Part shown: positions 14,405-25,236 of the stretch, piece after piece | How the letters are laid out: each line of letters begins with the position of its first letter | Numbering within the stretch: position 1 is the stretch's first letter | Assembly (NCBI RefSeq): GCF_016863115.1 | Contig: NZ_BOOG01000015.1 | Coordinates: forward strand, 1 to 63,164 | Origin: Sphaerimonospora thailandensis | GTDB taxonomy: Bacteria > Actinomycetota > Actinomycetes > Streptosporangiales > Streptosporangiaceae | Reading direction: 5' to 3' | DNA: 63,164 bases | Notes under the pieces: generated by a model | The model's input: only the letters and a program-made list of their open reading frames with translations | What the model was told of the DNA's origin: nothing | Database searches by the model: none | Program-made: the position numbers and the translations under genes

Positions 14405-15907
14405 GTGCTCCTCACGATCTCGACCACCGCGCGCCCGGCCACGGACCTCGGCTTCCTCCTGCACAAGCACCCTGACCGGGTGCAGGAGTTCGGCCAGTCG
14501 TTCGGCACGGCACGGGTCTTCTACCCGGAGGCGGATGAGGACCGGTGCACGGCGGCACTGCTGGTGGAGGTCGATCCCGTCCGCCTCGTCCGCTCGCGCG
14601 GCAGGTCGTCACCCGACTTCTCTCTCGGCCAGTACGTCAACGACCGTCCGTACGCGGCCTCCTCTCTGCTCGCGGTGGCTCTCGCCGATGTGTTCCGTAC
14701 GGCACGGGCCGGCCGGTGCGCCTCACGGCAGGAGCTGGCCGACGGCCCGATCCCGTTGGAGATCGCTCTGCCCGCGCTGCCGTGCCGGGGCGGAGCCGAT
14801 CTCGCGTACCGGCTGTTCGAGCCGCTGGGCTGGACGGTGGACGCGGCGGCGGTGCCGCTCGACGAGCGCTTCCCGGAGTGGGGAGACTCCCGATATCTGC
14901 GGCTCGCGCTGCGCGGTGCGGTACGGCTGGCCGACGCGCTGAACCACCTGTACGTGCTGCTGCCGGTGCTGGATGACGCCAAGCACTACTGGATGGCCGG
15001 CGACGAGGTCGACAAGCTCGTCCGCGCCGGGGAGGGCTGGCTCGCCGCCCACCCCGAGCGTGGCCTGATCACGCGCCGTTACCTCGGCCGGCGTGCCACG
15101 CTCACCCGGGAGGCCTTCGCCCGCCTGGCCGAGATCGGCGACGACCTCGAGGAGAGCCTGGAGCCGCCGGTGGAGGAGGAGGCCGCCGCGGCGACGACGG
15201 TCGAGACGGGCACCGGCCCTGGAGCCGACCCCGCCGCCGACCCCGCCGCCGACCCTGGCGCCGACCAGGGCGGTGAAGCCGGGGCGCCGCTGAACGTGCT
15301 GCGCCGGGAGGCGGTGGTGGCGGCCCTGGAGGAGGTCGGCGCCCGCACGGTGATCGACCTCGGCTGCGGATCCGGGCAGCTGCTCTCCGCGCTGCTGGCC
15401 AGGCCGGCCTTCACGCGGGTCGCGGGGATGGACGTGTCGGCGCGGGCACTCGCCCTGGCCGGCCGCAGGCTCAAGCCGGAGCGCATGCCCGACGCCAAGC
15501 GTGCCAGGCTGGAGTTGTTCCAGGGGTCGCTGACGTACACCGACACGCGGCTCGCCGGGTACGACGCCGCGGTCCTGATGGAGGTCGTCGAGCACGTCGA
15601 TCCGCCGCGGCTGCCCGCGCTCGAACGGGTGGTCTTCGGTGCGGCCGCGCCGACGCACGTCATCGTCACCACGCCGAACGCGGAATTCAACGTGCGATAC
15701 GAGTTCCTGGCCCGGGACGACGGCACCCCGGTATGGCGGCACCCCGACCACCGGTTCGAGTGGACTCGCGCCGAGTTCGCCGAGTGGGCGGCCGGGGTCT
15801 GCGAGCGGTACGGCTACGCCGTGACCCAGCGCCCGGTAGGGGAGCATGACCCCGAACTGGGATCCCCCACCCAGCTCGCCATCTTCACTCGTCTGGGGAG
15901 GCAGTAG
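14405..15907 (+). CDS. hen1: 3'-terminal RNA ribose 2'-O-methyltransferase Hen1
   Basis: A 500-residue bacterial Hen1. It methylates the 2'-OH at the 3' end of cleaved RNA during repair so that the same cut cannot recur. The N-terminal half (LLTISTTARPATDLGFLLHK onward) is the domain that partners Pnkp and completes its ligase. A Glu/Ala/Pro linker (about 255-295) leads to the methyltransferase: VIDLGCGSGQLL for SAM, then MEVVEHVDPPRL and DHRFEWTRAEF with metal-binding Glu/His. I chose the GTG at 14405 because family members begin here; an ATG at 14375 is possible. It overlaps pnkp by one base. Confidence 0.92.
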   Translation: MLLTISTTARPATDLGFLLHKHPDRVQEFGQSFGTARVFYPEADEDRCTAALLVEVDPVRLVRSRGRSSPDFSLGQYVNDRPYAASSLLAVALADVFRTARAGRCASRQELADGPIPLEIALPALPCRGGADLAYRLFEPLGWTVDAAAVPLDERFPEWGDSRYLRLALRGAVRLADALNHLYVLLPVLDDAKHYWMAGDEVDKLVRAGEGWLAAHPERGLITRRYLGRRATLTREAFARLAEIGDDLEESLEPPVEEEAAAATTVETGTGPGADPAADPAADPGADQGGEAGAPLNVLRREAVVAALEEVGARTVIDLGCGSGQLLSALLARPAFTRVAGMDVSARALALAGRRLKPERMPDAKRARLELFQGSLTYTDTRLAGYDAAVLMEVVEHVDPPRLPALERVVFGAAAPTHVIVTTPNAEFNVRYEFLARDDGTPVWRHPDHRFEWTRAEFAEWAAGVCERYGYAVTQRPVGEHDPELGSPTQLAIFTRLGRQ

Positions 15908-18444
15908 TGACCGAAGTGACACCGTCAGAAGCGGCGCGGCCGACGGTGAGCCTGCCGGAGATGTCGCTGGTGGTGCTGGTGGGCATCTCCGGGAGCGGCA
16001 AGTCCACCTTCGCGGCGCGGCACTTCCGGCCCACCCAGGTCGTGTCGTCGGACTTCTGCCGGGGACTGGTCGCCGACGACGAGAACGACCAGACGGCCAC
16101 GCCGGACGCCTTCGACGTCCTCCACTACATCGTCGGCACCCGGCTGAGACGCGGCCTGCTCACGGTCGTGGACGCCACCAACGTGCAGTGGGAGGCGCGC
16201 AAGAAGCTGATCGAGCTGGCCCGCGCGCACGACGTGCTCGTCGACGCCATCGTGCTCGACGTGCCGGAGGAGGTGGCGATCGCCCGCAACGCGGACCGGC
16301 CCGACCGCTCCTTCGGCCCCCAGGTGATCCGTCGCCAGCGCAAAGACCTCAGGCGATCGCTCGGCAGGATCGGCAGGGACGGCTTCCGCCGGGTGCACGT
16401 CCTGCGCGGGGAGGAGATCGACCGGGCCGTCATCGGCTATGAGAAGGCCTGGAGCGACCGGACCGAGCTGACCGGTCCCTTCGACATCATCGGCGACGTG
16501 CACGGCTGCCGGTCCGAGCTGGAGTCGCTGCTGCGCCGCCTCGGCTGGGACGTCACGCCGGACGGCGCCGTACACCCCGAGGGCCGTACGGCGGTGTTCG
16601 TCGGAGATCTCGTCGACCGCGGTCCGGACACGCCGGGCGTGCTCCGCCTGGTCATGGGCATGGTCGCGGCCGGAAACGCCCTGTGCGTGTGCGGCAACCA
16701 CGAGCAGAAGCTGGTCCGCGCGCTGGCCGGCCGTGCCGTACGGGCCACCCACGGCCTGGAACGGTCGCTGCTGCAGTTCGACGCCGAGCCGGCGGAGTTC
16801 CGGGAGGCCGCGCGGGCGTTCATGGACGGGCTGCTGAGCCACTATCGGCTCGACGGCGGCCGGCTGGTGGTCGCGCACGCGGGGCTCAAGGAGGCCTACC
16901 ACGGCCGGGCGTCCGGCCGCGTCCGGGCCTTCGCTCTCTATGGCGACACCACGGGGGAGACCGATGAGTACGGCCTGCCGGTGCGTTACCCGTGGGCGGA
17001 CGAGTACCGGGGACGTGCCATGGTCGTCTACGGGCACACGCCGATCCCGGAGCCCGAGTGGGTCAACAACACGATCTGCCTGGACACCGGGGCGGTCTTC
17101 GGCGGGCGGCTGACCGCCCTGCGCTATCCCGAGCGGGAGCTGGTGTCGGTCCCGGCGGAGCAGGTCTGGTACGAGCCGGTACGGCCACTCGCCGCGCCCA
17201 CGGCGGTACGAGATCCCGGTGTCCTCGACATCGGCGATGTGGACGGCACGCGTTACGTGGAGACGCGGTACGGCGGCCGCATCAAGATCGCGGAGGAGAA
17301 CTCCCGGGCCGCACTGGAGATCATGAGTCGGTTCGCGGTGGATCCCCGCTGGCTGGTCTACCTCCCGCCGACGATGTCGCCGCCGGAGACCTCGACGCTC
17401 GACGGTTTCCTGGAGCACCCGTCCGAGGCGTTCGAGGAGTTCGCCAAGGCCGGCGTCGCGCGGGTGGTGTGCGAGGAGAAGCACATGGGCTCCCGGGCGA
17501 TAGCCGTGCTGGCCCGGACCCCGGATGTGGCCGCGAAGCGGTTCGGCGTCGCCGACGGCTCGGCGGGCGTCGTCTACACCCGCACCGGCCGCCCGTTCTT
17601 CGACGATCACGTCCGCGCCGCCGGACTCGTCGACCGCCTGCGCGAGGCGGTGCGACCGCTCTGGCGGGAGTTGGACTCCGACTGGATCGTGCTCGACTGC
17701 GAGCTGCTGCCGTGGTCGGCCAAGGCGGAGGGCCTGATCCGTGAGCAGTACGCCTCTGTCGGTGCGGCGGCCGCGGCGGCGCTGCCCGAGACGGTCGCGG
17801 TGCTGGAGCAGGCCGCGCGGCGCGGCCTGGACGTGGCGGGCCCGATCGAGCGCGCCCGGCTGCGGGCACGCAACGCCGTGCTGTTCCGGGAGGCGTACGC
17901 ACGTTACTGCTGGCCGGTTTCAGGTCTCGAGGGCGTACGGCTCGCACCGTTCCAGATCCTCGCCTGCGAGGGCGGGCCGGCGGCCGCGGAACGGTCGCAT
18001 GATTGGCATCTGGATCTACTGGGCCGCCTCGACGCGGAAATGATCGCTCCGACCCGGCACGTCTTCGTCTCGCTCGACTCACCGGAAGATCGGGCCGCGG
18101 CCGTCGCATGGTGGTCGGCGCTCACCGAGGCCGGGGGCGAGGGCATGGTCGTGAAGCCGGCCCAGTTCACGTCGGCACAGTTCACTCCGGGGCGGGTGCA
18201 ACCGGGGATCAAGGTTCGGGGGCGGGAGTATCTGCGCATCATCTATGGGCCCGACTACACGGAGTCGCTCGACGTGCTGCGGCGCCGGTTCACCGGCAAG
18301 AAGCGCTCGCTGGCGCTGCGGGAGCACGCGCTGGGGCTGGAGGCGATCACCAGGCTGACCGAGGGCGAGCCGCTGTGGCGTGTCCATGAGGCGGTCTTCG
18401 CGGTGCTCGCACTGGAGTCCGAGCCGGTGGACCCGCGCCTGTGA
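15907..18444 (+). CDS. pnkp: Polynucleotide kinase-phosphatase/ligase Pnkp of RNA repair
   Basis: An 845-residue three-domain enzyme. The N-terminal kinase has the P-loop GISGSGKST at residues 26-34. The central metallophosphoesterase shows GDVHG (196-200), GDLVDRG (233-239) and GNHE (263-266). The C-terminal adenylyltransferase carries the nucleophile motif EKHMGSR with K525. The enzyme heals 5'-OH and 2',3'-cyclic-phosphate ends left by ribotoxins and, with Hen1, seals them. The GTG overlaps the last base of the hen1 stop, so the two are made together, as in characterised Pnkp/Hen1 cassettes. All catalytic motifs seem intact. Confidence 0.95.
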   Translation: MTEVTPSEAARPTVSLPEMSLVVLVGISGSGKSTFAARHFRPTQVVSSDFCRGLVADDENDQTATPDAFDVLHYIVGTRLRRGLLTVVDATNVQWEARKKLIELARAHDVLVDAIVLDVPEEVAIARNADRPDRSFGPQVIRRQRKDLRRSLGRIGRDGFRRVHVLRGEEIDRAVIGYEKAWSDRTELTGPFDIIGDVHGCRSELESLLRRLGWDVTPDGAVHPEGRTAVFVGDLVDRGPDTPGVLRLVMGMVAAGNALCVCGNHEQKLVRALAGRAVRATHGLERSLLQFDAEPAEFREAARAFMDGLLSHYRLDGGRLVVAHAGLKEAYHGRASGRVRAFALYGDTTGETDEYGLPVRYPWADEYRGRAMVVYGHTPIPEPEWVNNTICLDTGAVFGGRLTALRYPERELVSVPAEQVWYEPVRPLAAPTAVRDPGVLDIGDVDGTRYVETRYGGRIKIAEENSRAALEIMSRFAVDPRWLVYLPPTMSPPETSTLDGFLEHPSEAFEEFAKAGVARVVCEEKHMGSRAIAVLARTPDVAAKRFGVADGSAGVVYTRTGRPFFDDHVRAAGLVDRLREAVRPLWRELDSDWIVLDCELLPWSAKAEGLIREQYASVGAAAAAALPETVAVLEQAARRGLDVAGPIERARLRARNAVLFREAYARYCWPVSGLEGVRLAPFQILACEGGPAAAERSHDWHLDLLGRLDAEMIAPTRHVFVSLDSPEDRAAAVAWWSALTEAGGEGMVVKPAQFTSAQFTPGRVQPGIKVRGREYLRIIYGPDYTESLDVLRRRFTGKKRSLALREHALGLEAITRLTEGEPLWRVHEAVFAVLALESEPVDPRL

Positions 18445-18474
18445 TCGGCGGCTGTGATCGGCGGCTGTGATCGA
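18440..18474. repeat. 13-base tandem repeat at the pnkp 3' end
   Basis: The unit TGTGATCGGCGGC occurs twice (18440-18452, 18453-18465) followed by a partial third copy. It begins at the pnkp stop codon, so it does not alter the protein. Confidence 0.6.
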
Positions 18475-18570
18475 TGTCTTTGACCGCGCACCCGTGAGGC
18501 CTCGGGCCATGGACCCGCGTGTGGATCCGCCCAGTGGAGCAGTGGAGCCCGCGCGGGTCCGGGGTGCGTC

Positions 18571-18696
18571 TCAGTTGCCGTTGGCGTTGCTGCAGACGGG
18601 CGTTTCGGCCGTCTCCAGCTTCCTGATCCTGATCTTCGTAGCCTGGGTGCTCCAGGTCGCTGCCCTTACTGCGGGTGCCGTGTTGACGGAGTCCAT
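18571..18696 (-). CDS. 41-residue peptide, unknown, possible precursor peptide
   Basis: A short leftward gene with a near-perfect CTGGAGGGG ribosome site just before its ATG (18694-18696). It also has a promoter-like TTGACC, 17 bases, AACGAT on the minus strand upstream. The product starts MDSVNTAPAVRAATWSTQAT, continues with a basic KIRIRKLE segment and ends in a short tail rich in Thr, Ser, Cys and Asn (ETPVCSNANGN). A leader-plus-core layout of this kind is typical of ribosomally made, modified peptides, but no modifying enzyme lies next to it. It has no membrane segment. I do not recognise a family with certainty; a leader peptide or small regulator is also possible. Confidence 0.55.
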   Translation of the reverse strand: MDSVNTAPAVRAATWSTQATKIRIRKLETAETPVCSNANGN

Positions 18697-18779
18697 CTGC
18701 CCCTCCAGGCGTCACCTTGATCGTTCGCCCCGGACCGGGTCTGGTCAAGTCACAATTCGGCGGACGCGTCGCCGGAAGA

Positions 18780-18808
18780 GTGACGCAGATCACTTAAGGC
18801 CGTACTAT
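18780..18808 (+). promoter_or_regulatory. Promoter of the predicted small RNA
   Basis: GTGACG at 18780-18785 and TACTAT at 18803-18808 are separated by 17 bases and face right. No protein gene follows on that strand before the terminator at about 18911. Confidence 0.45.
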
Positions 18809-18814
18809 GGAAGG

Positions 18815-18915
18815 GAACATAGGCCGAGACCTGAGCGTTATCTCGGTAAGACGGGACCGTTCCGCTTTGAGAGGGCTGGGGGGTGCTCTTGGAGCGGGAC
18901 AGTCCCGTCTTTTCT
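18815..18915 (+). ncRNA. Predicted small RNA with two hairpins and intrinsic terminator
   Basis: Downstream of the promoter-like sequence lies a 6-bp hairpin (CCGAGA 18824-18829 with TCTCGG 18841-18846). A long hairpin follows: AAGACGGGAC (18848-18857) pairs perfectly with GTCCCGTCTT (18902-18911). An inner helix GTTCCGCT/AGCGGGAC and a G-rich loop (18867-18890) extend it. TTTTCTTGTTCC follows, so this doubles as a terminator. No open frame fits the stretch. It is not a T-box and lacks the C-rich loops of 6C RNA on this strand. It could alternatively be only the terminator of the pnkp transcript, 400 bases away. Confidence 0.45.
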
Positions 18916-18958
18916 TGTTCCTGTCTTGATTCCTGCCGCCTCGGGGTGGGCCGTGGGT

Positions 18959-18992
18959 GTCGGCACGCCCCGGTGACGGGGAGCGTGCCGAC
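18959..18992 (-). terminator. Hairpin terminator of the lipase gene
   Basis: A perfect 10-bp stem (GTCGGCACGC with GCGTGCCGAC) with a GC-rich loop lies 12 bases after the lipase stop codon. No T tract follows, as is common for actinomycete terminators. Confidence 0.55.
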
Positions 18993-19004
18993 GTCTGTCT
19001 CAGA

Positions 19005-20996
19005 TCAGTAGATGTCCACGGTGAGGAACTTCCAGGGGTCGGCGGTACGGCTCGGCCCCGGCGTCCAGCGCTGCCCCGACTGTCCTGTGACCGGCTGCAG
19101 CACGATCCGCGCGTTGTTCGCCGTCCCGGACGCGGCGATCGCCCACCCGTCGTCCTTGCGCGAGGTGTAGACGCCGTCGGTCAGGTCCCACCGCATCGAC
19201 GCGGAGTACTGGCCGACCGCGGAGGCGCAATGCGCCACCTGGATCGGCTGCCCGGCCCGGACCGTGCCGCCTTCCAGGTCGATGCAGAACGCCGGGTCGG
19301 CCAGGTTGTGCACCTGGCCGGAGACCGGGTTGTAGCCCCAGAACTGGTCGGTGTTGCCGTCGCAGGTGTAGAGCAGCAGGTCCGCACCGCTCTTCGGCAT
19401 GCTGCCGGGCACGTCCAGGCACTTGCCGGCGTAGCGCAGCTCGGTGTAGGTGAACGACTGCTTGGGCTCCCAGGTGAAGACCTGCCGGGCGTCGCCGCCG
19501 TCGCAGGCCGCCAGGACGAGCTGGTCGCCGTGGGCCTTGGCCGTACCGGGCAGGGTGGCGCAGAGCGACGGCGCGTCGGCGGCGTGCAGGCGGGCGCCGT
19601 CGTAGGTCCACCGCTGGGCGGCCCCGGCGTGGCAGTCCCACACCTGCACCGCGGTGCCCGTCTTCAGGGCGCCGCCGTTGATGTCCACGCAGCGGTCGTG
19701 GGAGAGCTCGGTGTGCAGCGTCTTCTCCGCCGGGTCGTACCAGAACGCCTGGTTGCGGGCGCCGTCGCAGGCCCACGAGCCCAGCTTGCGCCCGTTGCGA
19801 GAGGAGTTGCCCTCCACGTCCAGGCAGTTGCCGGTCGCGGCGTGCCGCAGTTGCCGGAACTCGGGCGTCCCCTGGTAGAGCCGCGGGGCGAGTGAATCCG
19901 CCGGCAGCATGCAGGTGGCCTGGCTGTCGGCTGAGTTGTAGAACAACCCGAGGCAGGCGCCCATGGCGGCGTGGCCCGAAGAGTTCGGATGGAAGGACTG
20001 CTGGGTCGCCCGGGGGTTGAGGATGTCCCCGTTCACCGCGAACAGCCCGGTCACCCAGGGGCTGTCCATGCACACCTCGCGGCCATGGAAGAGCCGGCCG
20101 GCGTCCAGGTAGCGGGCGCCGGCCTGGAGGGCGGCCTGCCGGATGCCCTGTTCGAAGATCGGCACCGCCTTGTTGCGGGCGAACGCCGCGTCGGCGAGGT
20201 AACCGGTGCAGCCGCCGGCGTACCAGCCGGGGAACTTCGGGTTGTCCTCCACGTCCGGGCTCATCGGGCCCGGATAGGACATGGAGATGAGCTGGTAGTC
20301 CCCGGGGGAGTACCCCGCGTCCGCCATGATCTGCTCGATGTCGGTCAGCGCCTTGGCCACCCGAGGCACGATGTAATCGACCTGCTGCTGCCACGCCGGG
20401 TCGTACTTCGGCCAGCAGACGCCCTGGAGGAGCACGCGGCGCGTCACGCAGTCGGTCACGGTGGGGCCGAACTCGACGCCGCCGAAGTCGTTGGCCCCGA
20501 CCACAACTGTGATCATCTTGATCCGGGTGTTGCGGGCCTTGATCGCGAGGTTGTCTCCCTGGTTGAGCTCGTTGTACTGGTGGGAGCCGCCGATCACGAT
20601 GTCGTCGGTCCGCCCGCCGGAGCAGGCGAGGTTGTAGGTCGTGTCGACCGGGATCCCGGTGACGTGGATCGCGGCCTTGACGGAGCGGTGGCACCAGTTG
20701 TCCGGGCCGTTGGTGCCGGGCTCGTAGAGCGAGGAGTCGTAGGCGCCCTCGCCGGAGATCTCACTGTCGCCGAGCGAGGTGAGGGAGGTCTTGCGCTGGT
20801 CGAGGGGGCGGATGGCGTCGTCGCCGTAGAGCTTGATCGCCTCTCCCTTGCGGATGGCCTCGAGCTCGGGCGGCAGGGGCCTGATCTCCGTCAGGGACGG
20901 TACGGCTTGGGCCGGCGGTGCGATGATCATCGCTCCGGCCAGGCAGGTCAGGGCGGACAGGACCGCCAGGACCAGCCTGCGGGGACGGTAAGGCAT
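19005..20996 (-). CDS. Secreted SGNH/GDSL lipase-esterase with C-terminal ricin-type lectin repeats
   Basis: A 663-residue exported protein. Residues 1-31 are a signal peptide ending AQA. The SGNH hydrolase domain shows block I SLGDSEISGEGAY with the nucleophile Ser, the block III GAND motif, and block V SFHPNSSGH with the catalytic Asp/His equivalents (HPNSxGH). From about residue 375 on, a lectin region has repeated CLDV/CVDI...GNxDQFWxY units (for example GNCLDVEGNS, RCVDINGGAL, KCLDVPGSMP, FCIDLEGGTV). These mark two tandem ricin-B-like domains that bind polysaccharide. It probably de-acylates surface or environmental glycans or lipids. The ATG has GAGGT just upstream. Confidence 0.88.
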   Translation of the reverse strand: MPYRPRRLVLAVLSALTCLAGAMIIAPPAQAVPSLTEIRPLPPELEAIRKGEAIKLYGDDAIRPLDQRKTSLTSLGDSEISGEGAYDSSLYEPGTNGPDNWCHRSVKAAIHVTGIPVDTTYNLACSGGRTDDIVIGGSHQYNELNQGDNLAIKARNTRIKMITVVVGANDFGGVEFGPTVTDCVTRRVLLQGVCWPKYDPAWQQQVDYIVPRVAKALTDIEQIMADAGYSPGDYQLISMSYPGPMSPDVEDNPKFPGWYAGGCTGYLADAAFARNKAVPIFEQGIRQAALQAGARYLDAGRLFHGREVCMDSPWVTGLFAVNGDILNPRATQQSFHPNSSGHAAMGACLGLFYNSADSQATCMLPADSLAPRLYQGTPEFRQLRHAATGNCLDVEGNSSRNGRKLGSWACDGARNQAFWYDPAEKTLHTELSHDRCVDINGGALKTGTAVQVWDCHAGAAQRWTYDGARLHAADAPSLCATLPGTAKAHGDQLVLAACDGGDARQVFTWEPKQSFTYTELRYAGKCLDVPGSMPKSGADLLLYTCDGNTDQFWGYNPVSGQVHNLADPAFCIDLEGGTVRAGQPIQVAHCASAVGQYSASMRWDLTDGVYTSRKDDGWAIAASGTANNARIVLQPVTGQSGQRWTPGPSRTADPWKFLTVDIY

Positions 20997-21120
20997 GGCT
21001 ACCTCACTTGGGGTGGGGGTGATACCGCAAGCGCTCGCTACTCACAGGTAACTGCGAAATCCGGCGAAGGTGAACAGGGCTCATGTATCAAATCGGTCTC
21101 ATTGCTCGTGCTCGCCGGCG

Positions 21121-21160
21121 GCTCGACACGGCTCGACGTGGCTCGACGCGGCTCGACACG
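21121..21160. repeat. Four tandem copies of a 10-base unit
   Basis: GCTCGACACG, GCTCGACGTG, GCTCGACGCG and GCTCGACACG follow each other exactly, one helical turn per unit. They lie between the divergent lipase and membrane-protein genes. A protein-binding array or simple replication slippage would both fit. Confidence 0.7.
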
Positions 21161-21242
21161 GCGAGGAGGGTGCTCCGTTGCGGATTCGGTGCGGCTTTGC
21201 CGTACAGTCACCTGGAGAGATCTTGAAAGCGGTGACGAAGCG

Positions 21243-21965
21243 ATGATGGGGCACTCGCACGCTCTCAGCGGAGCGGCCGTGTGGCTGGCGGCTGCGCCGG
21301 CCCTGGTGGCGCTTCCCGACGCCCTGGGGGTGCCGGAGCTCGCCGCGGTGACCGGCGGGGTGCTGACGCCCGCCGAGCTGATCGCGGGCACGTTGGTCTG
21401 CGCCGGGGCCGCCATGCTGCCCGACCTCGACCATCCCCACGCCACGATCGCGCAGACCTTCGGCCCGGTGACCTGGCTGCTCAGCAAGGGGGTCAACGTC
21501 GTCAGCGGCGGGCACCGGCACGCCACCCACTCGCTGCTGTTCTCCGTCCTCGCCGGGCTGGGCGCTCACCTGCTCGCGGAGCGCTATCCCATCGGGCGCG
21601 ACATCCTGGTCGTCCTGATGATCGGGCTCGCGCTGCGGGCCGTGGGCGTCGGCGTGCCCCGTAAGACCATCACCTCGGCCCTCGTCAACATGGCGCTCAC
21701 GGCGGCGACCTTCGTCGTCTTCTTATCGATGGGCGTCACCTACGCGTGGCTCGGCGTCGCGATCGGCGTCGGCTGCCTCGTCCACGTGATCGGCGACTGC
21801 CTGACCGAGCGCGGCTGCCCGGTGCTGTGGCCCATCGAGAAGCGGTGGCTGTTGCCGTACGACATCGGGATCAAGACGGGGAAGACCTTTGAGAAGAAGT
21901 TCCTCGGCCCGGCCCTGTCGGTCGTGGTGCTCGCGCTCCTCTGTCTGCGGTTGATCCCGGTCTGA
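21243..21965 (+). CDS. DUF457/YdjM-type membrane-bound metal-dependent hydrolase
   Basis: A 240-residue inner-membrane protein of the LexA-regulated YdjM/DUF457 family. The family's HSHALSG start, the DLDHPHATI metal motif (residues about 60-68) and GHRHATHSLLF (about 91-101) are all present. Five or six hydrophobic helices follow. The C-terminal part reads HVIGDCLTERGCPVLWPIEK, another conserved block with His/Asp. Substrate unknown; a lipid or cell-envelope role is usual speculation. The ATG at 21243 or 21246 fits the family. The long open frame upstream is not coding. Confidence 0.85.
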   Translation: MMGHSHALSGAAVWLAAAPALVALPDALGVPELAAVTGGVLTPAELIAGTLVCAGAAMLPDLDHPHATIAQTFGPVTWLLSKGVNVVSGGHRHATHSLLFSVLAGLGAHLLAERYPIGRDILVVLMIGLALRAVGVGVPRKTITSALVNMALTAATFVVFLSMGVTYAWLGVAIGVGCLVHVIGDCLTERGCPVLWPIEKRWLLPYDIGIKTGKTFEKKFLGPALSVVVLALLCLRLIPV

Positions 21966-21984
21966 TCCTATTACTTATCAGTAA

Positions 21985-22030
21985 CTTGATGTCGAGATAC
22001 CTTGCGCGATATCTTGATGTCGAGACACCT
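21985..22030. repeat. Direct repeats upstream of aconitase
   Basis: CTTGATGTCGAGATACCT (21985-22002) and the same 18-mer with one change (22013-22030) are 28 bases apart centre to centre, in the acnA upstream region. They may be operator sites. Confidence 0.5.
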
Positions 22031-22045
22031 GTCATCTTGTGAAAG

Positions 22046-22059
22046 TTAGGCAAGCCTTA
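22046..22059. promoter_or_regulatory. Possible IdeR/DmdR iron box before aconitase
   Basis: TTAGGCAAGCCTTA resembles the right part of the actinobacterial iron box; in the best alignment about 13 of 19 consensus positions agree. Iron-dependent regulators are known to act on Fe-S enzyme genes in related bacteria. It lies about 85 bases before the start codon. Confidence 0.35.
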
Positions 22060-22142
22060 TTGCCGAGCGCGTTCGCGAGGTGCGGCAGGATGACATATCC
22101 GAAAACTTGTGACAATCCCGGAAACCTGGGGAGGCGAACTTC

Positions 22143-24926
<2,784 letters not shown>

Positions 24927-24945
24927 GCGACCGGACATCACGTCT

Positions 24946-24987
24946 GTAGCCGTCCTGATCGGACCCTCGTCCCCTCAGGACGGCTAC
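24946..24987. terminator. Bidirectional hairpin terminator between acnA and the toxin-antitoxin genes
   Basis: A perfect 13-bp stem (GTAGCCGTCCTGA with TCAGGACGGCTAC) with a 16-base loop lies between the converging acnA (stop 24926) and the leftward gene ending at 24995. It can serve both. Confidence 0.75.
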
Positions 24988-24994
24988 GGCATCC

Positions 24995-25186
24995 CTACGG
25001 CTTCTCCCGAACCGTGTAGGCGGGAATGTCATCAGGCTCAGGCCCGTCCGCCGCGGCGTTGTCGAAGAGTTCTGTCTCCGCCAGGTACTCGGCCCAACCC
25101 TCGGGGTCCTCACGCTGGATGCGCTCAACTGCCTCACGGAACTCTTGCCGAAACTTCTTGCGCTCGTCATCGGTTACTGGGGCCAC
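24995..25186 (-). CDS. Orphan antitoxin-tail-like protein
   Basis: A 63-residue acidic protein. Its middle (RIQREDPEGWAEYLAETELF) closely matches the C-terminal toxin-contact region of the antitoxin at 25566-25871 (RTKREDPEGWAGYLAEVEEI), but the N-terminal DNA-binding half is missing. It lies 50 bases after the toxin gene, same strand. It is probably a duplicated antitoxin fragment. It may still neutralise toxin, or may be decaying. Confidence 0.6.
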   Translation of the reverse strand: MAPVTDDERKKFRQEFREAVERIQREDPEGWAEYLAETELFDNAAADGPEPDDIPAYTVREKP

Positions 25187-25236
25187 GGGTTAACTTCCCT
25201 TCCTCGGGTTCCGCCACGTGCGGCCGGAACCTGCGG

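Noticed and set aside
18815-18915. 6C RNA or T-box identity for the predicted RNA
   Set aside because: The transcribed strand has a G-rich, not C-rich, loop and no T-box sequence; only the opposite strand has a run of C, and it lacks a T tract.
18467-18976. A 169-residue rightward frame after pnkp
   Set aside because: It crosses the predicted RNA and its terminator, its composition shifts along its length, and it is antisense to the better supported 41-residue gene.
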